A stretch of DNA of 64,000 bases from Actinomadura xylanilytica (GTDB taxonomy: Bacteria; Actinomycetota; Actinomycetes; Streptosporangiales; Streptosporangiaceae). This document shows positions 16,766 to 25,906 of this stretch, piece by piece. The stretch covers positions 744,001 through 808,000 of the forward strand of contig NZ_JASNWE010000005.1 of assembly GCF_030283145.1 (NCBI RefSeq), written 5' to 3'. The position numbers were made by a program, and so were the translations under genes. Positions within the stretch are counted from its first letter, which is position 1; every line of letters starts with the position of its first letter. The notes under the pieces were generated by a model that saw nothing but the letters and a program-made list of their open reading frames with translations, had not been told where the DNA came from and did no database searches.

Positions 16766-18331
16766 GTGCTCTCCCTCATCCACGTCCTGGAGTGGCGGGC
16801 CGCCGTCTCCCGCGACCGGACGGCGCTCACCGACGGGCGCGGCGGCGCCGGGCTGACCTTCGGCGCGCTGGCCGGTGCGGCGGACCGCGCCGCCGCCGGG
16901 TACGCGGCGGCCGGGGTGCGCCCCGGCGACGTCGTCCCGGTGATCGCACGCAACCGGGCCGGGTGGGCGGTGGCGTTCCTCGGGCTGGTCCGGGCGGGCG
17001 CGCTGCCGGCCGCCGTCAACTGGCGGCTCGCGGCGCCCGAGCTGCGCGGGCTGCTGGAGCTGATCGGGCCCACCGCGATCGTCACCGACGAGGCGTGCGC
17101 GGCGCTGGTCGGCGAGGCACTGGCGGGCACGGAGCCGGCGGGCACGGAGTCGGCGGGCACGAGGCCTGCGGGCACGGCGCCCACCGGCGGGGCGGGCGCC
17201 CGCGTGCCCGTCCTGCGGCTGGAGGACCCCCTCCCCGAGGGGCCGATGCCCGAACGCCCGGCCGAGCGGCTGCGCGGCCCCGAACCCTGCGTCCTGCTGC
17301 ACACCAGCGGAACCACCGGGCTGCCCAAGCTGGTTCCGGTCACGCACCAGCAGCTCATCGGCGCGGTCACGTTCATGAAGCTGGAGGTGCCCGAGGCGGT
17401 GCCCGGCGCGCGGCATCTCAGCGCGCTGCCGCTGTTCCACACCGCCGGGCTGGCCAACCTGGTGTACACCCTGTTCACCGGCGGGCACCTGCACGTCCTG
17501 GACGGGTTCGACCCGGCCGCGTTCGTCGACGACCTGGCCGCGCGCCGGATCCAGCTCACCCAGCTCGTGCCGACGCTGATCCGGGCGGTGACCGAGGAGG
17601 TCGGGCGCCGCGCCGCGCCGCCCGACCTGTCCGACCTGGTGGAGGTCGTCTACGGGGCCTCGCCGATCGACCCCGGGCTGCTCGGGCGCGCGGTGCGGAC
17701 GCTCGGCTGCCGGTTCCGGCAGAACTACGCGGCGACCGAGACCGGGCCGCTTCCGATCACCACGCTCCCGCCCGCCGACCACGACCCGGCGGCCGGCCGG
17801 CTCGCGTCCGCCGGCCGGCCGTCGCTCGGCTGGGAGGTGCGGCTCGGCGAGCACGGCGAGGTCCAGGTGCGGGGCGCGGCGCCGTTCCCCGGCTACTGGA
17901 ACGACCCGGACGCCACCGCCGCGGTGACGACCGGCGACGGCTTCCACCGCACCGGCGACATCGGCGCGATCGACGCCGACGGCTACCTGACCATCGTGGA
18001 CCGGCTCAAGGACATGATCGTGACCGGTGGGGAGAACGTGTACCCGGCGGAGGTGGAGGCGGTGCTGGCCGCGCACCCCGGGGTGCGGGAGGCGGCGGTG
18101 TTCGGCGTCCCGCACGAGCGGTGGGGCGAGACCGTGCACGCCGTCGTGGCGGGCGAGGACGGGCTGGACGCGGCCGAGCTGACCGCGTGGGCGCGCGAGC
18201 GGCTGGCCGGGTTCAAGTGCCCGACCGCGCTGACCTTCGCGCCGGAGCTGCCGCGCAACGCCACCGGCAAGGTCGTGAAATCGGTGCTCCGGGAGCGGCA
18301 CTGGGCCGGACGGGAGCGCCGGGTGTCGTAG
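16766..18331 (+). CDS. AMP-dependent acyl-CoA synthetase (acyl-activating enzyme)
   Basis: A 521-residue ANL superfamily ligase that forms acyl-AMP and then acyl-CoA. Visible motifs: LLHTSGTTGLPKLV (A3), YAATETG (A5), HRTGDIGAIDADGYLTIVDRLKDMIVTGGENVYP (A7-A8) and NATGKVVK with the catalytic Lys (A10). Near residues 120-141 it carries a low-complexity AGTxPAGT insert encoded by a 15-bp tandem repeat. The substrate is not predictable. It is in an operon with the VOC gene and followed by a TetR gene, as is typical of regulated acyl-CoA catabolism. Confidence 0.93.
   Translation: MLSLIHVLEWRAAVSRDRTALTDGRGGAGLTFGALAGAADRAAAGYAAAGVRPGDVVPVIARNRAGWAVAFLGLVRAGALPAAVNWRLAAPELRGLLELIGPTAIVTDEACAALVGEALAGTEPAGTESAGTRPAGTAPTGGAGARVPVLRLEDPLPEGPMPERPAERLRGPEPCVLLHTSGTTGLPKLVPVTHQQLIGAVTFMKLEVPEAVPGARHLSALPLFHTAGLANLVYTLFTGGHLHVLDGFDPAAFVDDLAARRIQLTQLVPTLIRAVTEEVGRRAAPPDLSDLVEVVYGASPIDPGLLGRAVRTLGCRFRQNYAATETGPLPITTLPPADHDPAAGRLASAGRPSLGWEVRLGEHGEVQVRGAAPFPGYWNDPDATAAVTTGDGFHRTGDIGAIDADGYLTIVDRLKDMIVTGGENVYPAEVEAVLAAHPGVREAAVFGVPHERWGETVHAVVAGEDGLDAAELTAWARERLAGFKCPTALTFAPELPRNATGKVVKSVLRERHWAGRERRVS
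17123..17182 (+). repeat. Four 15-bp tandem repeats inside the acyl-CoA synthetase gene
   Basis: Units GCGGGCACGGAGCCG-like at 17123, 17138, 17153 and 17168 encode AGTEP/AGTES/AGTRP/AGTAP. They stay in frame and lie in a surface linker between core motifs. Their number may vary between strains. Confidence 0.85.
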
Positions 18332-18345
18332 CCTTGTGCCCCGCC

Positions 18346-19026
18346 ATGAAGAAGCACACGATCGTCAAGTCCGGCCCGAGCCCGGCCGCCGCCGACCGCC
18401 CGGCCAAGGCGACCCGCAAGGGCCGGGAGACCGACCGGGCCTTCCGCGACGCGGCCCGCGCGGTGTTCGCCCGCGAGGGCTACTTCAACGCCAAGATCAG
18501 CGACATCGCGGCCGAGGCGGGCAAGTCGGTCGCCTCCTTCTACAACTACTACGAGACCAAGGCCGATCTGCTGATCGCCCTGGCCGAGGAGTTCGACGAG
18601 GAGGCGACCGCGCTGGCGGTGCTGCCGTTCCGGCGCGGCCTGTCGCCCGAGGCCGCGCTGCGCGAGTCGGTGGCGGCGTTCTGGACCACCTACTCGCGGC
18701 GGCGCGGCGAGCTGATCGGGGTCTTCCAGGCGTCGATGCTCGAGGAGGAGTTCCGCGACCGGTGGCTGACGATCCGCGCGGGTGCGATCGAGCGGATCGC
18801 CGGCGAGGTCCGGCGCGCCCAGCGGGCGGGCTACTGCCCGGGCATCGACCCGGTGCTGACCGCGTCGGCGCTGTCGGCGATGCTGGAGCACTTCGCCTAC
18901 ATCTGGCAGGCGCAGGGCGGCGAGCGCACCGAGGCCGAGTTCGACGACGAGCGGGCCGTCGACACCCTGGCCACGATCTGGGTCAAGTCGATCTACTGGC
19001 GCGATGAGGCCGCCGCGCCCGGGTAG
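18346..19026 (+). CDS. TetR family transcriptional regulator
   Basis: A 226-residue regulator. A basic N-terminus (KATRKGRETDRAFRDAARAVFAREGYFNAKISDIAAEAGKS in outline) leads into the helix-turn-helix with SVASFYNYYETKADLL, typical of the fatty-acid or aromatic-responsive TetR group. The large ligand domain follows. It starts 14 bp after the acyl-CoA synthetase stop without a clear SD. Control of the VOC-synthetase operon through the dyad at 16148-16165 is inferred. Confidence 0.9.
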   Translation: MKKHTIVKSGPSPAAADRPAKATRKGRETDRAFRDAARAVFAREGYFNAKISDIAAEAGKSVASFYNYYETKADLLIALAEEFDEEATALAVLPFRRGLSPEAALRESVAAFWTTYSRRRGELIGVFQASMLEEEFRDRWLTIRAGAIERIAGEVRRAQRAGYCPGIDPVLTASALSAMLEHFAYIWQAQGGERTEAEFDDERAVDTLATIWVKSIYWRDEAAAPG

Positions 19027-19095
19027 CGGGCCGCCCCGGGGCGGAACGATCCAATATGCTGCGAGTCACATCCGTTGTATCGCAAGGAGGCGGTC

Positions 19096-19962
19096 ATGGC
19101 GGATTCACCCGAGACACCGGTCGGGCCGGCCCTGACCTACGGCGGCTACCTGCGGCTGGACGACCTGCTGTCCTGCCAGCGTCCACAGACCGGCGCGCAC
19201 GACGAGATGCTGTTCGTGGTCATCCACCAGGTCTACGAACTGTGGTTCAAGCAGATCCTGCACGAGACCGCCCTGCTCCAGGAGCGACTGGAGGGGGGCA
19301 ACAGCGCCGGGGCGCTGCACACCGCGCGCCGGATCGCCAAGATCCTCAAGACCGTGGTGGGCCAGCTCGACGTCCTGGAGACCATGACGCCCCGCCAGTT
19401 CGCCTCGTTCCGCGACGCGCTCGGCACCTCCAGCGGCTTCCAGTCGGAGCAGTTCCGGGAGGTCGAGGCCGTCCTCGGGCGGCGCTCGTTCCCGGTCTCG
19501 GACCTGCGCGACGACGAGCGGCTGCGCGCCGCGGTCGACCGCCGGTCGGTGTACGACTCGCTGCTGCGCTACCTCGCCGACCGCGGCTTCGCCGTGCCCG
19601 CCGCCGCGCTCGAGCGGGACCCCGGCACCGCCTACCGGCCCGACCCGTCCGTGCAGCGGGTGCTGCTGAAGGTCTACGCCGACGAGAACGGGCCCGCCGC
19701 CGAAGTGTGCGAGGCCCTCGTCGACGTCGACGAGGGCATCCAGGAGTGGCGCTACCGGCACGTCAAGATGGTCGAGCGCACCATCGGCGCCAAACTCGGC
19801 ACCGGCGGCTCGGCGGGTGCCGACTACCTGCGCTCGACCCTGTTCACCCCGGCCTTCCCCGACCTGTGGGAGGTCCGCTCGCAGACCGAGGAGACGGCGG
19901 CGGGCGACGAGGCCGCGAAGGCGACGCGGACCGGGGAGGAGGCCGGCGCCCATGGCGGCTGA
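19096..19962 (+). CDS. kynA: Tryptophan 2,3-dioxygenase
   Basis: A 288-residue heme enzyme that converts L-Trp to N-formylkynurenine. Conserved features: LTYGGYLRLDDLLSCQ at the start, His44 in FVVIHQVYELWFKQ (substrate contact), the heme ligand His222 in RYRHVKMVERTIG, and GTGGSAGADYLR. ATG 19096 has AAGGAGG upstream. The 3' end overlaps the kmo start by 11 bp, so both are translated from one mRNA. The last 30 residues are a polar, Ala/Glu-rich extension. Confidence 0.96.
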   Translation: MADSPETPVGPALTYGGYLRLDDLLSCQRPQTGAHDEMLFVVIHQVYELWFKQILHETALLQERLEGGNSAGALHTARRIAKILKTVVGQLDVLETMTPRQFASFRDALGTSSGFQSEQFREVEAVLGRRSFPVSDLRDDERLRAAVDRRSVYDSLLRYLADRGFAVPAAALERDPGTAYRPDPSVQRVLLKVYADENGPAAEVCEALVDVDEGIQEWRYRHVKMVERTIGAKLGTGGSAGADYLRSTLFTPAFPDLWEVRSQTEETAAGDEAAKATRTGEEAGAHGG

Positions 19963-21316
19963 ACACGGCGGGGAGCGGGTCGCGATCGTCGGCGCGGGGC
20001 TGGCGGGCTGCCTGCTGGCCGTGCTGCTCGGCCGCCGCGGCGTCCCGGTGACGGTGTACGAGCGGCGGCCCGACCCGCGGGCCGCGGGCGCCGAGCGGGG
20101 CCGGTCCATCAACCTGGCGATCTCGGCGCGCGGGCTGGCCGCGCTCGAGCAGGTCGGGCTGAAGGACCAGGCGCTGGAACGGGCGCTGCCGATGCACGGG
20201 CGGATGGTGCACCCGCTCGGCGGCGCGCAGAACTTCCAGCGGTACAGCGCGGACGGCGAGCGCGCCATCAACTCCATCGGCCGCGCCGAGCTGAACAGCT
20301 CGCTGCTCGACACCGCCGAGGCGACGCCCGGGGTGCTGCTCCGCTTCTCGCAGCGCGTCACCGGTGTGGACGCGACCGCGGGCGGGCTGCTGCTGGAGGA
20401 CGCGGACGGGCGGGTGAGCACCGAGCCCGCCGACGTCGTGCTCGCCGGGGACGGGGCCTTCAGCGCCGTCCGGCGGTCGCTGCGGTTCGACGGCGACGCC
20501 GACTTCCTGGAGCACGGCTACAAGGAGCTGACGATCCCGCCGCGCGGCGGGGAGTTCGCCCTCGACCCCGACGCGCTGCACATCTGGCCGCGCGGCACCG
20601 CGATGATGATCGCGCTGCCGAACCTGGACCGGTCGTTCACCTGCACGCTGTTCTGGCCGAAGGGCGACTTCGCGGCGCTGGACACGCCCGAGCGCGTCAC
20701 CGCGTTCTTCGCGGCGCACTATCCCGACGTCGCGGACCTGATGCCCGCCCTCGCCGCCGACTTCGCCCGCAACCCGGTCGGGTCGCTGGTCACGGTCCGC
20801 TGCTGGCCCTGGGTGCGGGACGGCGAGGGCGCGCTGATCGCCCTCCTCGGGGACGCGGCGCACGCCATCGTGCCGTTCTTCGGGCAGGGCGCCAACTGCG
20901 CGTTCGAGGACTGCCTCGAGATCGACCGGTGCCTGGACGAGACCGGCGGCCGGTGGGGGCCCGCGCTGGCGCTCTACCAGGAGCGGCGCAAGGCCAACAC
21001 CGACGCCATCGCCGAGATGGCCCTGGACAACTTCGTCGAGATGCGCGACAGGGTGTCCTCGCCCGTCTACCGGATGACGCGGGCCGTGCAGCACGCCCTG
21101 GAGCGGCGGCTGGCGGGGCGCTACGTCTCCCGGTACGAGCTGGTGTCGTTCTCCACCGTCCCCTACGCGCGGATCCCCGCCCGGATCAGGAGGCAGAATC
21201 TGGTGCTGGCGGGCGCGGCGTCCGGCGGGGCGCTGCTGCTGGCGCTGATCCTGCGAATGCTCGGCCGGGCGGCCGGGCGGCCCCGGTCCGGACGACGGGG
21301 ACGACCTCGACGGTGA
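19952..21316 (+). CDS. kmo: Kynurenine 3-monooxygenase
   Basis: A 454-residue FAD hydroxylase that makes 3-hydroxykynurenine. Motifs: VAIVGAGLAG (dinucleotide binding, 10-19), GRSINLAISARGLAAL (KMO-specific), VLAGDGAFSAVRRSL, and GDAAHAIVPFFGQGANCAFED. A hydrophobic segment near the end (LVLAGAASGGALLLALILRML) followed by an Arg-rich tail suggests a membrane anchor, as in eukaryotic KMO. No kynureninase gene follows. The 3' end overlaps the convergent molybdoenzyme gene by 131 bp. Confidence 0.95.
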   Translation: MAAEHGGERVAIVGAGLAGCLLAVLLGRRGVPVTVYERRPDPRAAGAERGRSINLAISARGLAALEQVGLKDQALERALPMHGRMVHPLGGAQNFQRYSADGERAINSIGRAELNSSLLDTAEATPGVLLRFSQRVTGVDATAGGLLLEDADGRVSTEPADVVLAGDGAFSAVRRSLRFDGDADFLEHGYKELTIPPRGGEFALDPDALHIWPRGTAMMIALPNLDRSFTCTLFWPKGDFAALDTPERVTAFFAAHYPDVADLMPALAADFARNPVGSLVTVRCWPWVRDGEGALIALLGDAAHAIVPFFGQGANCAFEDCLEIDRCLDETGGRWGPALALYQERRKANTDAIAEMALDNFVEMRDRVSSPVYRMTRAVQHALERRLAGRYVSRYELVSFSTVPYARIPARIRRQNLVLAGAASGGALLLALILRMLGRAAGRPRSGRRGRPRR

Positions 21317-23630
21317 GGTGCTTGGCCAGCGGCTGGCCGCTCTGCGGGCTGACGTCGCCCATCGGGCACAGCGCGTTCAGCTCGGGCATGTACCCGACCG
21401 CGCAGCCGCGCGCCACGTCGTAGGAGACCGCGCGGTAGCCGTGCACGGTGCGGCGGCTCCCGTCCTTGGCGATGCTGGTGACGTCGACGTGCTGGAACTG
21501 GGAGAGGCCGCGTTCCAGCATGTCGGCGGGGTGCATGAACACCACCGTCCGCAGGTTCTTCAGCCCCCGGTAGCGGTCGTCGTCGGAGTAGATCGTGGTG
21601 TTCCACTGGTCGTGCGACCGGACGGTCGCCAGGATCAGCCGCCCCTTGGCGGGCAGCACCTGCGGGAGGGGCGCGGCGGAGAACTCGGCGCGTCCCGACG
21701 CGGTCAGGAACACCAGCTCGCGGGCGGGCTGCGGGAGCCGGAAGCCGAGCGGCAGCCGGACCTTGCGGTTGAAGTCCTCGAAGCCGTCCAGCACCTGGGC
21801 CATCGTGTCCCGGACCCGGTCGTAGTCGCCGGCGTACTCCTCCCACGGGGTCCGACCGCCCGGCAGCGTCGCGCGCGCCAGCCCGCAGACGATGGCGGGC
21901 TCGGACCGCAGGTGCGGCGAGGCCGGGCGCTTCATCCCGTACGACAGGTGCACCATGCTCATCGAGTCCTCGACCGTGACGCCCTGCGCGGCGCCGCCGC
22001 GCCGCTCGTCCCTCTCGCTGCGGGCCAGGCAGGGCAGGATCAGCGCCTTCGCGCCGTGCACCAGGTGGCTGCGGTTCAGCTTGGTGCTGACGTGCACGGT
22101 CAGCTCGCAGTTGCGCAGCGCCTCGAAGGTGCGGGCGGTGTCGGGCGCGGCGAGCGCGAAGTTGCCGCCCATCCCGACGAACACCCGCACCTCGCCGCGG
22201 TGCATCGCCTCGGCGGTCTGGACGGTGTCGAGCCCCGGCGCGGAGGGCGGGTCGATGCCGCACACCTCGGCCAGCCGGTCCAGGAGCTGTTCGGGCGGCC
22301 GGTGGGTGATGCCGCAGGTCCGGTTGCCCTGGACGTTGCTGTGGCCGCGGATGGGGCACGGACCGGCGCCCTCGCGGCCGATGTTGCCGCGCAGCAGCAG
22401 CAGGCCGATGATCTCGCGGACGGTGTCCACGCCGTGCTCCTGCTGGGTGACGCCGAGGCACCAGGAGATGATCGTCCGCCGGGACCGCCGGTAGACGGCG
22501 GCGACCTTGCGGATCGTGGCCTCCGGGACGCCCGACTGCTCCACCAGCCGCTCCCACGGCGTCTCCTCGCACGCCCGCCGGTAGCCCTCGAAGCCGTGGG
22601 TGTAGCGGTCGATGAACTCCCGGTCGATCGCCGTGCGGTCCTTCTCCGCGGCCTCCAGCACCGCCTTGGCGACGCCGCGGATCAGCGCCATGTCCCCGCC
22701 GATCCGCGGCTGCACGCCGAGCGTGCCGGTGCGGGTGGCGTGGAAGGTGGCCATGTTCAGCGGCTCGTGCGGGACGATCGTCCGGCCCGACGCCGCCTCC
22801 GCCATCGGGTTGACGTGCACGATCTGCGCGCCGCGCCGGCGGGCGTGCGCCAGCGAGGTCAGCATCCGGGGCGCGTTTGAGGCCGCGTTGATGCCCATCA
22901 CGAAGATCGCGTCGGCCTTCTCCCAGTCGGCCAGGTCCACGGTGCCCTTGGTGGTGCCGAGGGACGCGGCGAGTGCCAGGCCGCTGGCCTCGTGGCACAT
23001 GTTCGAGCAGTCCGGCAGGTTGTTGGTGCCGAACTCGCGCACCCACAACTGGTAGAGGAAGGACGCCTCGTTGCTCAGCCGGCCGGAGGTGTAGAACGCC
23101 GCCCGGTCGGGGTGGTTCAGCCCGCGCAACTCCCCGCCGACCAGCTCGAACGCGTCGTGCCAGGTGATCGGGACGTACCGGTCGGACTCGGCGTCGTACA
23201 CCATCGGCTCGGTGAGCCGCCCCTGGTCCTCCAGCGCGAAGTCGGTCCACTCCGACAGCTCGGCGACGGTGTGCGCGGCGAAGAACTCCGCGCCGACGCG
23301 CTTGGGCGTCATCTCCCAGGCGACGTGCTTGATGCCGTTCTCGCAGATGTCCAGGTGCAGGCCCTTGCGGTCGTCGGGCCAGGCGCAGCCGGGGCAGTCG
23401 AACCCGCCGTCCTCATGGTTCATCTTGAAGATCGCGCGCGGGCCGTCCACCGGCTCCCCGGTGCGGGCCAGCACCCTCCCCACGCTGCGCGCGGCGCCCC
23501 AGCCCGCCGAGGGGTGCTCGTAGGGCCGGTGGGAGGGCGGCCCGCCGGTGCCCGGCCCGCGGCCGGTCGCGGGCGTCCCCGGCGCGCCCCGGCTCAGCAT
23601 GTCGTCGGATCCCCGCTCGTCGGCGGCCAT
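21186..23630 (-). CDS. FdhF/YdeP family molybdopterin oxidoreductase (formate dehydrogenase-like)
   Basis: An 814-residue member of the FdhF/YdeP group of Mo-bisPGD enzymes. After a disordered N-terminus come DCPGC (C79, C82), FYTSGRLSNEASFLYQLW, CSNMCHEASG (C208, C212) and CPIRGHSNVQGNRTCGITHRP, and then the C-terminal cofactor domain (LILATVRSHDQWNTTIYSDDD). Cys212 lies where FdhH has selenocysteine before HGPS; here CHE, as in YdeP. The true substrate of this family is not well known, and formate is possible. Its last 30 or so residues are antisense to the kmo 3' end and may be a read-through tail. Confidence 0.9.
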   Translation of the reverse strand: MAADERGSDDMLSRGAPGTPATGRGPGTGGPPSHRPYEHPSAGWGAARSVGRVLARTGEPVDGPRAIFKMNHEDGGFDCPGCAWPDDRKGLHLDICENGIKHVAWEMTPKRVGAEFFAAHTVAELSEWTDFALEDQGRLTEPMVYDAESDRYVPITWHDAFELVGGELRGLNHPDRAAFYTSGRLSNEASFLYQLWVREFGTNNLPDCSNMCHEASGLALAASLGTTKGTVDLADWEKADAIFVMGINAASNAPRMLTSLAHARRRGAQIVHVNPMAEAASGRTIVPHEPLNMATFHATRTGTLGVQPRIGGDMALIRGVAKAVLEAAEKDRTAIDREFIDRYTHGFEGYRRACEETPWERLVEQSGVPEATIRKVAAVYRRSRRTIISWCLGVTQQEHGVDTVREIIGLLLLRGNIGREGAGPCPIRGHSNVQGNRTCGITHRPPEQLLDRLAEVCGIDPPSAPGLDTVQTAEAMHRGEVRVFVGMGGNFALAAPDTARTFEALRNCELTVHVSTKLNRSHLVHGAKALILPCLARSERDERRGGAAQGVTVEDSMSMVHLSYGMKRPASPHLRSEPAIVCGLARATLPGGRTPWEEYAGDYDRVRDTMAQVLDGFEDFNRKVRLPLGFRLPQPARELVFLTASGRAEFSAAPLPQVLPAKGRLILATVRSHDQWNTTIYSDDDRYRGLKNLRTVVFMHPADMLERGLSQFQHVDVTSIAKDGSRRTVHGYRAVSYDVARGCAVGYMPELNALCPMGDVSPQSGQPLAKHLTVEVVPVVRTGAARPPGRAFAGSAPAAAPRRTPRPPAPDSAS

Positions 23631-23795
23631 CGGCTCCCCCTCGTCGGTCCCGTTCCTCTGCCGGTGCCTAACCCGGCGCCGCTCCGGCTACGCCCACCCG
23701 CCGTCCTGCTCTGGGCAAACCCGGCGGGCACGGCGCCGGCCGTCCGCCGTGGCGCCCCTCGGCGGGCGCGGTACGGGTGGCCGCCGTGGCGGCGG

Positions 23796-25226
23796 TCAGC
23801 GGGCGCGGCGCGCGAGGCGGCGGGTGGCGGCCAGGTCGGCGATCGCGGCGGCGAGGGCGGCGAGGACGAACCCCAGGATGACGATGAGGCCGTACCGGAA
23901 CGCCGCCGCCCAGTCTCCGCGCGTCCCGACGGAGGCGAAGAACACCGCCCCGACCGCCGCGATGCCGGTGGCCGTCCCCAGCCGCTGCCCGGTCTGGAGC
24001 ACCCCGGCCGCGCTGCCGCCCTCGGTGAAGGGCACCTCCGACAGGGTGATGGTCTGATTGGGCGAGATGACCAGGCCGCTGCCGATCCCGGCGGCCAGCA
24101 GCGGCAGCGCGGTCGCCCACGCCACCCCCCGCCCCGGCTTGAGCTCCACCGCGACCCACGCCCCGATCAGCCCCAGCGTGACCAGCACCAGGCCGAGCGC
24201 GACCAGCGGGCGCCCGTAGCGGGACACCAGCCGTCCGCCGACCGCGGCGGCGGCGCCCGACCCGAGCGCGAACGGCGTGATCGCCAGGCCCGCGCCGAGC
24301 GCGCTGTAGCCCAGCCCGTTCTGGAGGTAGAGGGTGAGGATGAAGAAGATCGCGGTGAAGCCGGCGAAGTACAGCAGCGCGATCGCCACACCGAGCGCGT
24401 ACGAGCGCAGCCGGAACAGGCCCAGATCGACCATCGGCGTCCGGGCCCGCCGCTCCCAGAGCACGAACGCGGCCAGCAGCACGCCCCCGACCGGGACCAG
24501 CAGCCACTTGCGGGGGCCGTGCCACTCCTGCTCCTGGGCGAGCGGCAGCATCAGCGCGAGCACCCCGGCGCCGAGCAGCACCAGCCCGAGCGGGTCCAGG
24601 CCGCGCCGCTCGCCGTAGACGGGCGACGGCAGCAGCCGCCACGCCAGCACCAGCGCCACGGCGCCGACGGGGACGTTGACGTAGAACACCCACCGCCAGC
24701 CCTCGTCGACCCCCGCGACGGCGATCAGCGCGCCGCCGGTCAGCGGTCCGACCGCGGTGGCGATGCCGATGGTCGCGCCGAGCGCCCCGAACGCCTTCCC
24801 CCGGTCGGCGCCCTGGAAGAGCTGCTGGATGAAGCCCGCCACCTGGGGATTGAGCACGCCGCCCGCCACCCCCTGGACCAGCCGCGCGAGGATCAGCAGC
24901 GGCATGGAGGGGGCGATCCCCGCGCACGCGCTGGAGACCGTGAACAGCGCCAGCCCGCCCATGAACACCGCGCGGCGGCTGCGGGCGTCGCCGAGCCGCC
25001 CGGACGGCACCAGCACCAGCCCGAACGTCAGCGCGTACCCCGACAGGATCCACTGGAGGCCGGCCTCGGAGGCGTGCAGCCCGTCGCGGATCGAGGGCAG
25101 CGCGACGTTGACGATGCTCACGTCCAGCAGCGTCATGAAGGCCGCCACCAAGCAGACCGAGAGCGCCTGCCAGCGGCGGGCGTTCCCGTCCGCCGGGCCG
25201 GGCGCACGGCTGGCCTCGGTACGCAC
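23796..25226 (-). CDS. MFS efflux transporter, DHA2 (EmrB/QacA) type
   Basis: A 476-residue protein with about 14 hydrophobic helices. LLDVSIVNVALPSIRDGL in helix 1 and GRLGDARSRRAV (motif A) are typical, as is the long central loop. The frame is open up to 25457, but that part would antisense the small gene at 25348, so GTG 25226 (before RTEASRAPG) was taken as start. There is no good SD. It is followed by the FdhF/YdeP gene 165 bp downstream on the same strand. The exported compound is unknown. Confidence 0.85.
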   Translation of the reverse strand: MRTEASRAPGPADGNARRWQALSVCLVAAFMTLLDVSIVNVALPSIRDGLHASEAGLQWILSGYALTFGLVLVPSGRLGDARSRRAVFMGGLALFTVSSACAGIAPSMPLLILARLVQGVAGGVLNPQVAGFIQQLFQGADRGKAFGALGATIGIATAVGPLTGGALIAVAGVDEGWRWVFYVNVPVGAVALVLAWRLLPSPVYGERRGLDPLGLVLLGAGVLALMLPLAQEQEWHGPRKWLLVPVGGVLLAAFVLWERRARTPMVDLGLFRLRSYALGVAIALLYFAGFTAIFFILTLYLQNGLGYSALGAGLAITPFALGSGAAAAVGGRLVSRYGRPLVALGLVLVTLGLIGAWVAVELKPGRGVAWATALPLLAAGIGSGLVISPNQTITLSEVPFTEGGSAAGVLQTGQRLGTATGIAAVGAVFFASVGTRGDWAAAFRYGLIVILGFVLAALAAAIADLAATRRLARRAR

Positions 25227-25347
25227 GAGCTGGTCTTGTCCGGGAATCTTCCTGGTCAAACGCCCTGATCGGGAAACCCGGGGCCGCGGGCCCGGCCCGG
25301 CGGCGGCCGGATTTCCCGGTGCGCCGCCGGTGTGCCATCGTGGGCCG

Positions 25348-25608
25348 GTGACCGCCATCCCGCCGGAGCCCGGCGCCGACGAGCTCCAGTGCTCCGCCAA
25401 GGACTGCCGCGCCGACGCCGTGTGGGCCCTGCGCTGGAACAATCCCAAGATCCACACCCCGGAGCGGCGGAAGGTCTGGCTCGCCTGCGGCGGGCACCGG
25501 GCGAGCCTGTCGGCCTTCCTCGACCGCCGCGGCTTCCTGCGCGACGTGGTGCCCGTCGCCGATCGCGACCTCCCGGCGGCCTCGCAGGGAGCCTCGGACC
25601 CGGCCTGA
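25348..25608 (+). CDS. Small putative zinc-binding protein
   Basis: An 86-residue protein with LQCSAKDCRADAVWALRWN and VWLACGGHRASLSAFLDRRGFL. The C-x4-C ... C-x2-H set looks like a zinc ribbon. Similar short proteins occur in many actinomycetes without known function. The start is GTG 25348. It is divergent from the MFS gene and convergent with the DUF6457 gene. Confidence 0.7.
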   Translation: MTAIPPEPGADELQCSAKDCRADAVWALRWNNPKIHTPERRKVWLACGGHRASLSAFLDRRGFLRDVVPVADRDLPAASQGASDPA

Positions 25609-25621
25609 CCCCGGCGCGCGA

Positions 25622-25861
25622 TCAGCCGTCCGTGCCGGCCCAGCCCTCCGCCATCGCGGTGAGGCGCGCGGCGGCCTCCCGGGCGTCGGCGCCGCGCCCG
25701 ACCGCGAGCCCCAGCAGGAACGCGGTCAGCGGCGCGCCCGGCCGGGCCACCCCGTGCGCGACGTCACGGGCCAGGTCGAGCACCAGATCGCGGTCGACCT
25801 CGCCGCGGCCGAGCCCGAGTTCGAGGCAGGCCGCCTCGATCCATTCCTCCAGCACCGGCAT
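25622..25861 (-). CDS. DUF6457-type small protein
   Basis: A 79-residue acidic helical protein starting MPVLEEWIEAACLELGLG and containing LVLDLARDVAHGVARPGAPLTAFLLGLAVG. In actinomycetes this family sits next to mobA, as here (45 bp downstream of mobA on the same strand). It may assist molybdenum cofactor synthesis, but this rests on context only. Confidence 0.75.
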   Translation of the reverse strand: MPVLEEWIEAACLELGLGRGEVDRDLVLDLARDVAHGVARPGAPLTAFLLGLAVGRGADAREAAARLTAMAEGWAGTDG

Positions 25862-25906
25862 CCTCCCCTTCGTCCCGGCGGTGGTCGCCGGGTCACTCTC
25901 GCACGA

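Noticed and set aside
21186..23630. In-frame TGA selenocysteine in the FdhF/YdeP-type gene
   Set aside because: The frame is open throughout and the site equal to FdhH Sec140 is a Cys codon (MCHEAS).
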